Assembly (NCBI GenBank): GCA_041744735.1
Contig: JBGTKH010000016.1
Coordinates: 1 to 11,375, forward strand
Origin: JBGTKH01 sp041744735
Lineage (GTDB): Bacteria > Planctomycetota > Planctomycetia > Pirellulales > Pirellulaceae
DNA length: 11,375 nucleotides
Reading direction: 5' to 3'
In this document: piece by piece, positions 5,105 through 11,375 of the stretch
Layout: each line of letters starts with the position of its first letter
Position numbering within the stretch: position 1 is the first letter of the stretch
The notes under the pieces: generated by a model
Databases searched by the model: none
Told to the model about the DNA's origin: nothing
What the model saw: the letters and a program-made list of their open reading frames with translations, nothing else
Position numbers and translations under genes: made by a program

Positions 5105-7132
5105 ATGGCTGCAGACACGGATGCATCTCCGCGCGCCTCATCGAGTGGCCGCTCATTAGGTGGCAACGTCAAACAGGATCTGCTGGCATCGGTCGTGGTG
5201 TTTTTGGTCGCGCTTCCGCTGTGCATGGGCATTGCCATCGCGTCAGGCGTTCCGGTCGCGGCCGGATTGATCACCGGAATCGTGGGCGGATTAATCGTCG
5301 GCGTGCTGGCCGGTTCGCCGTTGCAAGTCAGCGGCCCGGCGGCCGGTTTGACGGTGATCGTGCTGGTCTTTGTGCAGGACTTCGGTCTGCCGCTGTTGGG
5401 AGCGGTGGTGCTGCTGGCCGGTTTTCTGCAATTGCTCGCGGGCGTGTTCCGGTTGGGACAATGGTTCCGCGCCGTCTCGCCGGCCGTCATCAAAGGCATG
5501 CTGGCTGGGATCGGCGTGTTGATTTTCGCCAGCCAATTCCACGTGATGGTGGACGACACCCCGAAAGGCAACGGGCTGGAGAATCTGCTTTCGATTCCCC
5601 ATGCGATCGTCAAGGGCTTGCCGATGCCGGTGTTCGGTACGTTGGAGGAACGCCAGTTTCGCACGGCCAAGCTCAGAGAAGTCGGTGCTCTACATGAAGA
5701 GCAGCAAGAGGTACAAGAGTTGGTCGCCGAGCGCGTCTCGCGGAAAGCGACAGACGAAGAGTTTGAGCAGGAAGCGCTCCTGTTGCCACCGCTGGTCAAT
5801 CGACAGGCCGAAATCTCGCAGTACCTGAAACGCGTTGTCGAAGAACTCGATCAGTTCCAAGTAACCACAGAGAAGAGCACGTTCGCGCAACGCTTGCACG
5901 AGGCTGCCACCGCCGCGTTGGCGCACAGTAACACGGCGCTCGACGATCTGGAGCAAGAACGAGTCCGCTCGGTGCTCAAGTCGCAGGCCGACGCGGACAA
6001 ATCTCTGCAGATTCTGCTGAGCCAATTAAAAAGTCACGATTGGGCGGCGAAGATCGGCCTGGCCACCATTGCGATCATCGTGCTTTGGCAGGTATTCGTT
6101 CCCAAGAAGCTGAAAATGGTCCCCGGGGCATTAGTGGCCGTGGTCGCTGCCACGGCCGCGGCCTTTACGCTCAGTGCGCCGGTTCTGTACGTTGAAGTGC
6201 CGGACAATTTGTTGGAGGGCATTCACTTCCCGTCGATGACCGTGTTGGCCGAGGCGCCGCTGCTGGCGCTGCTGCAATCCGCGGTTGTGCTGGCCATAGT
6301 GGCGAGTGCGGAAACGCTGCTCTGCGCCACCGCTGTCGATCAAATGCACCAAGGTCCGCGCACCAATTACGATCGCGAACTGTGGGCTCAGGGTATCGGC
6401 AACATGATTTGCGGGTTGCTGGGCGCGCTGCCGATGACGGGTGTCATCGTGCGTAGTTCAGCCAACGTACAGGCCGGCGGCAAGACGCGGCTGTCGGCCA
6501 TTCTGCACGGGGCGTGGTTGTTGATCTTCGTGGTCGGTCTGTCGTTCCTGTTGCGGATGATTCCCACCGCCAGCCTGGCTGCGATTCTGGTGTACACGGG
6601 TTACAAACTGGTCAACCCCAAGTCGATCAAAGAACTCTGGAAGTACGGCAAGAGCGAAGTAGCGATCTACGTGACGACGATTGTGGTGATCGTTGTTGAG
6701 GACTTGCTGACGGGTGTGTTGGTGGGCGTCGCACTTTCGGGCATGAAGCTGTTGTACGTTTTCTCTCACCTCGAAACATATCTCGACGTGGGACTTGAAT
6801 CGGGCAAAGCAACACTCAGCCTGAAAGGCGCCGCGACCTTTGTCCGCTTGCCGGTTTTAGCCGCGGTGCTGGAGCGCGTGCCGCCCGGAGCGGAATTGCA
6901 CGTCGACTTCCAGCACCTGGATTACGTCGACCACGCCTGCCTGGACCTGCTGATGAACTGGGCTAAGCAACACGAATCCAGCGGCGGCAAACTGGTCATT
7001 GACTGGGCATCACTGCACGCCCGATTCCGGCCGGAAACGAACCGCAAGAACGCGAACTCCGACGGCGTACCGAACGACGGTAAAGCGCCGCAGGCTGCGG
7101 CAAACGCCTCGGCGCCCAGGCCGCAAAAGTGA
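5105..7132 (+). CDS. SulP-family anion (likely bicarbonate) transporter with STAS domain and a large hydrophilic insertion
   Basis: A 675-residue SulP/SLC26 transporter. The first transport part (about 22-172) has the SulP core including GSPLQVSGPAAGLTVIV (70-86) and AVIKGMLAGIGVLIFASQF (127-145). The second (about 311-550) contains SAETLLCATAVDQM (401-414), NYDRELWAQGIGNM (421-434) and LPMTGVIVRSSANVQAGGKT (442-461), all strongly conserved in the group. A STAS domain occupies about 551-640; the phosphorylatable Ser position of classical STAS loops reads YVDHAC. The tail after 641 is polar and disordered. Between the two halves, about 174-310, lies a highly charged, predicted helical insertion that makes the protein longer than usual. 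Bicarbonate is inferred from the adjacent carbonic anhydrase (17 nt upstream); sulfate or another anion is possible. GAGGA (5095-5099) supports the ATG. It converges on the oxidase operon with an 8-nt gap. Confidence 0.93.
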   Translation: MAADTDASPRASSSGRSLGGNVKQDLLASVVVFLVALPLCMGIAIASGVPVAAGLITGIVGGLIVGVLAGSPLQVSGPAAGLTVIVLVFVQDFGLPLLGAVVLLAGFLQLLAGVFRLGQWFRAVSPAVIKGMLAGIGVLIFASQFHVMVDDTPKGNGLENLLSIPHAIVKGLPMPVFGTLEERQFRTAKLREVGALHEEQQEVQELVAERVSRKATDEEFEQEALLLPPLVNRQAEISQYLKRVVEELDQFQVTTEKSTFAQRLHEAATAALAHSNTALDDLEQERVRSVLKSQADADKSLQILLSQLKSHDWAAKIGLATIAIIVLWQVFVPKKLKMVPGALVAVVAATAAAFTLSAPVLYVEVPDNLLEGIHFPSMTVLAEAPLLALLQSAVVLAIVASAETLLCATAVDQMHQGPRTNYDRELWAQGIGNMICGLLGALPMTGVIVRSSANVQAGGKTRLSAILHGAWLLIFVVGLSFLLRMIPTASLAAILVYTGYKLVNPKSIKELWKYGKSEVAIYVTTIVVIVVEDLLTGVLVGVALSGMKLLYVFSHLETYLDVGLESGKATLSLKGAATFVRLPVLAAVLERVPPGAELHVDFQHLDYVDHACLDLLMNWAKQHESSGGKLVIDWASLHARFRPETNRKNANSDGVPNDGKAPQAAANASAPRPQK

Positions 7133-7140
7133 AGTCCTCT

Positions 7141-7416
7141 TCAACGTGTCAGATAATCGCTCATCGTCAACAGCACCATAATCATCAGCCAGCCGAAACC
7201 GGCGGCCGCGAATAACTGCACGAGCCGGCTGCTGTAGCGCACGTGCATGAAGAACAGCATGATCAGCACCGTCTTGGCCACCGAAATCACCATCGCCACA
7301 GTGAAATTTAGTGGACCCAAGTTAACTTCAGCGACGCCGACGGTCAGCACGAGCAACACCATCAGTATGGCGAATATAAAATAATATGTCTTCTGCGAAA
7401 CTACGTGCGAACTCAT
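7141..7416 (-). CDS. ctaF: Cytochrome c oxidase subunit IV (caa3-type, small membrane subunit)
   Basis: A 91-residue membrane protein with three hydrophobic segments (about 12-30, 39-57 and 65-85). VAKTVLIMLFFMHVRYSSRL is characteristic of the prokaryotic COX4 / CyoD-like family. It has no redox centre and is thought to stabilise the oxidase core in the inner membrane. The start codon overlaps the stop codon of the subunit III gene by 4 nt (ATGA), which indicates translational coupling. It is the last gene of the operon; no clear terminator follows before the convergent SulP gene. Confidence 0.88.
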   Translation of the reverse strand: MSSHVVSQKTYYFIFAILMVLLVLTVGVAEVNLGPLNFTVAMVISVAKTVLIMLFFMHVRYSSRLVQLFAAAGFGWLMIMVLLTMSDYLTR

Positions 7417-8066
7417 GTTTGGACGTCAATCAAGTAGAGTAGCGGGAATAGAAATACCCAGACGATGTCGACGAAGTGCCAATATAAGCCAATCATTTCT
7501 ATCGGTGTATGATATTGGGGCGAATATCGGCCCTGTGCGCTAAACACGGTCAAAATGCCTACGGCGACAACACCAATGACCATGTGCAGCGCATGTAAGC
7601 TCGTCATCACAAAGTAGAACAAGTAATACAACTCCACGTGCCGCGGATCGACGCCTTTCAATTCGGGGTGGTCCAACATGAAAGCGTGCCCGGGCACCAA
7701 GTGGTGTTCAAATTTGTCGTGGTACTCGAACAGCTTGATTGCCAGAAATACGCAACCCAGCAGTATGGTGGCCGTCAGCAGGCCGACCAATGCTCTGCGA
7801 TGTCCCGTTTGAGCGCCGTGCACCGCTAGCGCCATCGTCAAACTGCTCAACAGCAACACGGTCGTGTTCACGGTGCCCAATGCGACGTCCAGATGCAGGC
7901 TCCCCTCGGCGAATCCCAGCGGATAGGCGAACCGGTAGACCGCGTAGCCGGTGAACAGGCCGCCAAAGAACAGCACTTCGGTCACCAGGAACGTCCACAT
8001 TCCCAGCGATGCCGCGTCGTACTGCTGTTCGAGATCGTCAAAATGATGGGCTAATAGCGAGCTCAT
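7413..8066 (-). CDS. ctaE: Cytochrome c oxidase subunit III
   Basis: A 217-residue membrane subunit of the heme-copper oxidase. It opens with LAHHFDDLEQQYDAASLGMWTFLVTEVLFFGGLF, the usual start of the short, five-helix form of COX3, and contains TSLHALHMVIGVVAVG (155-170) and GLYWHFVDIVWVFLFPLLYLI (193-213), both family hallmarks. It carries no cofactor and supports proton uptake and stability of subunit I. I chose ATG 8066 because AAGG lies 7 nt upstream (8074-8077) and the homologous N-terminus begins there; a longer frame from 8111 would translate the hairpin repeat at 8083-8104. It overlaps the subunit IV gene by 4 nt and follows the subunit I gene after a 95-nt gap that holds two hairpins. 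Confidence 0.93.
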   Translation of the reverse strand: MSSLLAHHFDDLEQQYDAASLGMWTFLVTEVLFFGGLFTGYAVYRFAYPLGFAEGSLHLDVALGTVNTTVLLLSSLTMALAVHGAQTGHRRALVGLLTATILLGCVFLAIKLFEYHDKFEHHLVPGHAFMLDHPELKGVDPRHVELYYLFYFVMTSLHALHMVIGVVAVGILTVFSAQGRYSPQYHTPIEMIGLYWHFVDIVWVFLFPLLYLIDVQT

Positions 8067-8082
8067 TGCGAAGCCTTCGGTA

Positions 8083-8148
8083 GGACGGACGCCCACGTCC
8101 GTCCATTCCATGAAGTTGTTCGGCGAACAGACGGACGTGGGCGTCCGT
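8083..8148. repeat. Pair of hairpins forming an 18-bp perfect inverted repeat between ctaD and ctaE
   Basis: The first hairpin, 8083-8104, is GGACGGACG-CCCA-CGTCCGTCC, a perfect 9-bp stem with a 4-nt loop. The second, 8131-8148, is ACGGACG-TGGG-CGTCCGT with a 7-bp stem. The second is also the exact reverse complement of 8085-8102, so the RNA could form either two small hairpins or one 18-bp stem with a 28-nt loop. On the plus strand the second hairpin ends in TTTT, on the minus strand it is preceded by AAAA. It lies after the ctaD stop and just before the ctaE ribosome binding site, so it may attenuate transcription, protect mRNA ends or be a REP-like repeat. Confidence 0.7.
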
Positions 8149-8161
8149 TTTACGAGAAGAC

Positions 8162-9775
8162 TTAACCTGGGCTCGCCTCGGGGATCGAGTAATCGTAGGC
8201 CTCTTCCGTTACAACAGGTGTTTGCTCGAAATTATGTGTCGGCGGCGGCGAGGGCGTTTGCCATTCCAGTCCCTTGGCGCCCCAACAATTTGGACCGGCG
8301 ACTTTGCCGTAACGCAGCGACCAGATCATATATCCCAGCGGAATCAAGTAGCCGACCCCCAAAATCGACGCGCCGGCCGAAGACATTACGTTTAGCACCT
8401 GGAACTCTTCTGGATAAACGTGATAGCGCCGCGGCATGCCGAGATACCCCAACACAAACTGGGGAAAGAACGTCAGATTGAAACCTACAAAAATGATGAT
8501 CGCGGCGAAGCGGCCCCAGCCCTCAGGATACATGCGTCCGGTCATCTTCGGCCACCAAAAGTGAAGGCCGCCCATGTAACCCATCACCGCGCCGCCGACC
8601 ATGATGTAATGAAAGTGAGCGACCACAAAATACGTGTCGTGAACATGCACGTCCACGGCCAGCGTCGCCAGAAACACGCCGGTCAATCCGCCCAGCGTAA
8701 ACAGTCCAATGAAGCCCAGCGCGTACATCATGGGCGTGTCCCACGAGATCGACCCTTTGTACAGCGTCGCCGTCCAATTGAAAACTTTGATTGCCGAAGG
8801 AATTGCGACCAACATGCTCATGAACGAAAACACCATGCCGGCGTACATTGACTGGCCGCTCACGAACATGTGGTGCCCCCACACCAAGAACCCAAATATG
8901 GCAATAGCGACGCTGGAGAACGCAATAAACGAATAGCCGAAGATCCGCTTGCGCGAGAAGCTGGTAATCAACTCGCTGACCACACCCATCGCCGGCAACA
9001 GCATGATGTACACGGCCGGATGGGAATAGAACCAAAACAAGTGTTGGAACAACACCGGATCGCCTCCCAGCGCGGGGTCGAAGATGCCTACGCCCAGTCC
9101 GCGCTCAACGGCAATCAAGGCCAGCGTGATGGCCAGCACCGGCGTGGCCAATACCATCACCAGGCTGGTTGCGTACTGCGCCCACACGAACAACGGCAGG
9201 CGGAACCACGTCAAGCCCGGTGCCCGCATGGTGTGTGTCGTGACGATAAAGTTGATACCCGTCAGGATCGAAGAGAATCCGACGATGAAAATGCCCACCG
9301 CTGTCGTCATGACGTGCGTGTTGGCGTAGGTGCTGCTGTACGGCGTATAGAACGTCCACCCCGTGTCCACGCCGCCGGTCACCATCACCGTAATCGTGAA
9401 GACGCCGCCCACCATGAAAACGTACCAGCTGAGCAGATTCAGCCGCGGGAATGCCACGTCGCGGGCGCCAACCATCATTGGGAGCAGAAAGTTGCCCATC
9501 ACGGCCGGGATCGATGGGATCAGAAAGAACCACACCATGATCACGCCGTGCATGGTGAATAGCTTGTTGTACGTTTCCGAGATCACTAAGTCACCCGGCG
9601 GCGTCATCAACTCCAAGCGGAACAGCACGGCCGCGGCGCCGCCGACAAAAAAGAAGAGCGTGATCGAGATCAAATACAGGATCGCAATCCGCTTGTGGTC
9701 CGTCGTGAAGAACCAGGACCAGACGCTAAAGTCGGCGTTCAAATAATGGCGGTCCGGGATGCGTGCTTCGTTCAT
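8162..9775 (-). CDS. ctaD: Cytochrome c oxidase subunit I (A2-type heme-copper oxidase)
   Basis: A 537-residue, twelve-helix catalytic subunit that reduces O2 to water and pumps protons across the cytoplasmic membrane. Heme and copper ligands are all present: His76 (FTMHGV) and His389 for the low-spin heme, His387 for the high-spin heme (VVAHFHY), and His252, His301 and His302 for CuB. Tyr256 is placed to form the His-Tyr cross-link (HPAVY). HVHD (377-380) matches the Mg site and Lys330 (AIKVFNW) matches the K channel. GARDVAFPRLN (103-113) matches the D-channel entrance. The D-channel glutamate of A1 enzymes (HPEVY) is absent; YSHPAV (250-255) is the Tyr-Ser signature of the A2 group. AAGG (9783-9786) lies 7 nt before the ATG, and 22 nt separate the gene from ctaC upstream. 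The C-terminal 30 residues are Pro-rich and variable. Confidence 0.97.
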   Translation of the reverse strand: MNEARIPDRHYLNADFSVWSWFFTTDHKRIAILYLISITLFFFVGGAAAVLFRLELMTPPGDLVISETYNKLFTMHGVIMVWFFLIPSIPAVMGNFLLPMMVGARDVAFPRLNLLSWYVFMVGGVFTITVMVTGGVDTGWTFYTPYSSTYANTHVMTTAVGIFIVGFSSILTGINFIVTTHTMRAPGLTWFRLPLFVWAQYATSLVMVLATPVLAITLALIAVERGLGVGIFDPALGGDPVLFQHLFWFYSHPAVYIMLLPAMGVVSELITSFSRKRIFGYSFIAFSSVAIAIFGFLVWGHHMFVSGQSMYAGMVFSFMSMLVAIPSAIKVFNWTATLYKGSISWDTPMMYALGFIGLFTLGGLTGVFLATLAVDVHVHDTYFVVAHFHYIMVGGAVMGYMGGLHFWWPKMTGRMYPEGWGRFAAIIIFVGFNLTFFPQFVLGYLGMPRRYHVYPEEFQVLNVMSSAGASILGVGYLIPLGYMIWSLRYGKVAGPNCWGAKGLEWQTPSPPPTHNFEQTPVVTEEAYDYSIPEASPG

Positions 9776-9797
9776 GGTGTGACCTTTGCGACCGTCG

Positions 9798-10787
9798 TTA
9801 GTCGTTCGTCTCCGTAGGTGGCTGGCGATCTTCCGTTGCCGCGGGCGCGGGCGGCTCTTGCGTTTGTTCCAGCGACTGGATGTAGGCGATGATCTGCAGG
9901 ATGCCTTGTTCGTTGAGTTGGCCTTGATAGGTCGGCATCAGCGGCTTGTAGCCCTGCACGATCTTGGAGTTCGGATTGACGATCGACTCGCGCAGATATT
10001 TTTCATCGGCGATTACGTTCGAGCCGTCGGCCAACGCCACTTGCCGGCCAAACAATCCGCGCAGCGACGGGCAACGGGCGTCAGGCGTGTCGCGATGACA
10101 GGTGTTGCAGCGAAATCGCTCGAACAGCAGCTCGCCGGCGACATGCGGCGGCTGGTCGATGGTGCCGGCGAGCCACTTGGAATACTCGGCCGGTTCCATC
10201 ACGTAGACATGCCCAATCATTTTCGAATGGTCGGTGCCACAGTATTCGGCACAAAAGAGATGGAACCGGCCGGTCTTCGTTGGATTCAGCCAGATGGTGG
10301 AATAGCGCCCCGGCAGCACGTCGGTCTTGACGCGGAATTCGGGCACGTAAAAGCTGTGAATGACGTCCTCCGAAATCAGCTTCAACTTAACCGGCCGGCC
10401 GACCGGGATGTGCAGTTCGTTGATCTCGCTCTTGCCTTCTGGGTGCTGGACTTTCCACATCCACTGCTTGCCGACGACGTAAATCTCATCGGCACCCAGC
10501 GGCGGGCGCTGGCTGTCGAAAAACAGCCGCGCGCCCCAGCCGAACATGACCATCGTCAAGGCCAGCGGGATCACGGTCCACACAACTTCCAGCGGGATGT
10601 TTTTCTTGGGCGGGTTCGAGCGATCCACTTTCGCGCCGCGGCGGTACTTGATAGCGAAGTAAAAAATCACAAGGCAAATCAGCGCTGTGAAAAACACGCC
10701 GACGCCGAGCTGAAACAAATACAGCACATCGACGCGCTGGGCTTCGACAGAGGCTTGCTCGGGAAATAATCGAAATTGAGGTTCCAT
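9798..10787 (-). CDS. ctaC: Cytochrome c oxidase subunit II with fused cytochrome c domain (caa3-type)
   Basis: A 329-residue subunit anchored by two helices (about 24-46 and 68-90), with the rest on the outer face of the membrane. The cupredoxin domain holds the binuclear CuA site: His144 (HSFYVPEF), Cys179, Glu181, Cys183, His187 and Met190 (CAEYCGTDHSKM). WMWKVQHPEG near 109-118 is the aromatic patch for electron transfer. The C-terminal cytochrome c domain, about 217-305, has CNTCH (Cys227, Cys230, His231) and MPTY with Met284 as likely sixth ligand, which defines the caa3 arrangement in which soluble cytochrome c is built in. The tail after 306 is Pro/Ala-rich. Only 3 nt separate it from the SCO gene upstream and the ribosome binding site is weak, so its translation is probably coupled to the SCO gene. 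Confidence 0.96.
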   Translation of the reverse strand: MEPQFRLFPEQASVEAQRVDVLYLFQLGVGVFFTALICLVIFYFAIKYRRGAKVDRSNPPKKNIPLEVVWTVIPLALTMVMFGWGARLFFDSQRPPLGADEIYVVGKQWMWKVQHPEGKSEINELHIPVGRPVKLKLISEDVIHSFYVPEFRVKTDVLPGRYSTIWLNPTKTGRFHLFCAEYCGTDHSKMIGHVYVMEPAEYSKWLAGTIDQPPHVAGELLFERFRCNTCHRDTPDARCPSLRGLFGRQVALADGSNVIADEKYLRESIVNPNSKIVQGYKPLMPTYQGQLNEQGILQIIAYIQSLEQTQEPPAPAATEDRQPPTETND

Positions 10788-10790
10788 GAC

Positions 10791-11375
10791 TTAACTTGTG
10801 GGCGAAACATCTTCGTTGATCTGGCGGGCACTGTTGATGCGTCTTTCGCGGCGGATGGCCACGACGATGAATGTCACGAGTGTCAAAACGGTCGCCGCCC
10901 CGCCCAATCGTAAGGCGCTCATGATCGCCAGGCCGTACTTTCCAGTTGTCGGATCGTAGTCGTAACAGAGCAACAACACGCGATCGGCCAGCGTACCGAT
11001 CTTGTTTTCGGAAGCTTCGACCAAACCTAGACGCAGATCGCGCGGTGGATAATCGACGCCGTAGAAATAGCGTGAAATCCTTCCTTGCGGTGTTAATACC
11101 ACGATGCCGGCCCCGTGTGCGAATTGGCCGGTTTTGTCGTCGTAGGCGTAGCGAAAACCGACCGCATTCGTAAGCCGCTCGATGGAGTCCTGCTCGCCGG
11201 TCAGAAAATGCCAGCCCTGTTCCGCACCGGCGCGACCGTATTGTTTCAAATAGATGCGCTTCTTGGCTGTCGCGTCTATGGGACCTTCGCGCGGATCGAA
11301 GCTGACGACGACGACATTAAAGTCGCGGCCCGCGTCGAGCGACAGCGACCGCAGGCTGCTCACCAGTCCGTCCTG
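10791..11375 (-). CDS. SCO1/SenC-family copper chaperone, N-terminus beyond the window
   Basis: The last 194 residues of a thioredoxin-fold SCO protein; the frame is open to the window edge and reads QDGLVSSLRSLSLDAGRDFN there, so the gene starts outside. The CxxxC copper motif should lie just upstream of the visible part. VVSFDPRE and the copper-ligand His in GQFAHGAGIVVL (about residue 87 of the visible part) are typical, as is GRISRYFYGVDYPPRDLRLGLVEAS. After the thioredoxin domain, CYDYDPTTGKYG leads into a hydrophobic segment (about 150-174) and a basic end (RRERR), so the protein has a C-terminal membrane anchor. SCO proteins deliver or reduce copper for the CuA site, which fits its place 3 nt before ctaC at the head of the visible operon. 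The GTG at 11361-11363 is internal, not the start. Confidence 0.92.
   Translation of the reverse strand, partial: QDGLVSSLRSLSLDAGRDFNVVVVSFDPREGPIDATAKKRIYLKQYGRAGAEQGWHFLTGEQDSIERLTNAVGFRYAYDDKTGQFAHGAGIVVLTPQGRISRYFYGVDYPPRDLRLGLVEASENKIGTLADRVLLLCYDYDPTTGKYGLAIMSALRLGGAATVLTLVTFIVVAIRRERRINSARQINEDVSPTS

Noticed and set aside
7096..7125. Stem TGCGGC / GCCGCA near the end of the SulP gene as a terminator
   Set aside because: The stem is only 6 bp with an 18-nt loop and no T-run follows on either strand; it lies inside the coding sequence.
8067..8111. N-terminal extension of subunit III (MEWTDVGVRPTEGFA)
   Set aside because: The codons come from the hairpin repeat, and the family N-terminus begins at the ATG at 8066 with AAGG 7 nt upstream.
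8870..9562. Long plus-strand open frame (230 codons) opposite ctaD
   Set aside because: It is the antisense shadow of a clearly coding gene; the product is rich in His, Arg and Gln with no domain and no ribosome binding site. The same holds for the frames at 9786-10769, 3023-3706 and 1205-2128.

Overview
The window looks like a chromosomal segment of a planctomycete, plausibly Pirellulales-like. This is inferred from the GC-rich coding sequence, the secreted PQQ-type beta-propeller with a WxxWRG N-terminus, an orphan exported protein of the kind common in that phylum, -10 boxes reading TACAAT, and short palindromic repeats between genes. No rRNA, tRNA, CRISPR array, transposase or phage gene was seen.

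Layout. (A) 30-950, plus strand: a CPBP-type intramembrane protease with its own promoter. It converges on (B) 968-2002, minus strand: an exported protein of unknown function made largely of two copies of one roughly 85-residue unit. (C) 2092-2258: a 149-bp palindromic element with 16-bp terminal inverted repeats and an 8-10 bp flanking duplication, best read as a MITE-like insertion. (D) 2324-3682, minus strand: a secreted PQQ-like beta-propeller. (E) 3683-3831: a divergent promoter region with a near-perfect sigma-70 promoter for the plus strand and a small palindrome. (F) 3832-7132, plus strand: a small putative exported protein, a beta-carbonic anhydrase, and a SulP-family anion transporter with a C-terminal STAS domain and an unusual hydrophilic insertion. 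(G) 7141-11375, minus strand: a caa3-type cytochrome c oxidase operon in the order SCO copper chaperone (cut by the window edge), subunit II with fused cytochrome c, subunit I, subunit III, subunit IV. It converges on the transporter with an 8-nt gap.

How they work together. In G, the SCO protein would help assemble the CuA centre of subunit II. Subunit II takes electrons through its fused cytochrome c and passes them to the heme a / heme a3-CuB core of subunit I, with III and IV as accessory membrane subunits. The YSHPAV sequence places subunit I in the A2 group, which lacks the usual D-channel glutamate. In F, the carbonic anhydrase and SulP genes are 17 nt apart and most likely act together in bicarbonate supply; the substrate is inferred from the pairing and the STAS sequence, not shown.

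The most unusual items are the MITE-like palindrome with a target duplication, the periplasmic-side insertion in the SulP transporter, the duplicated unit in the exported protein, and an 18-bp perfect inverted repeat of two small hairpins between the oxidase subunit I and III genes. I did not find a clearly new multi-gene system; most of the window is well-known housekeeping machinery with local oddities.
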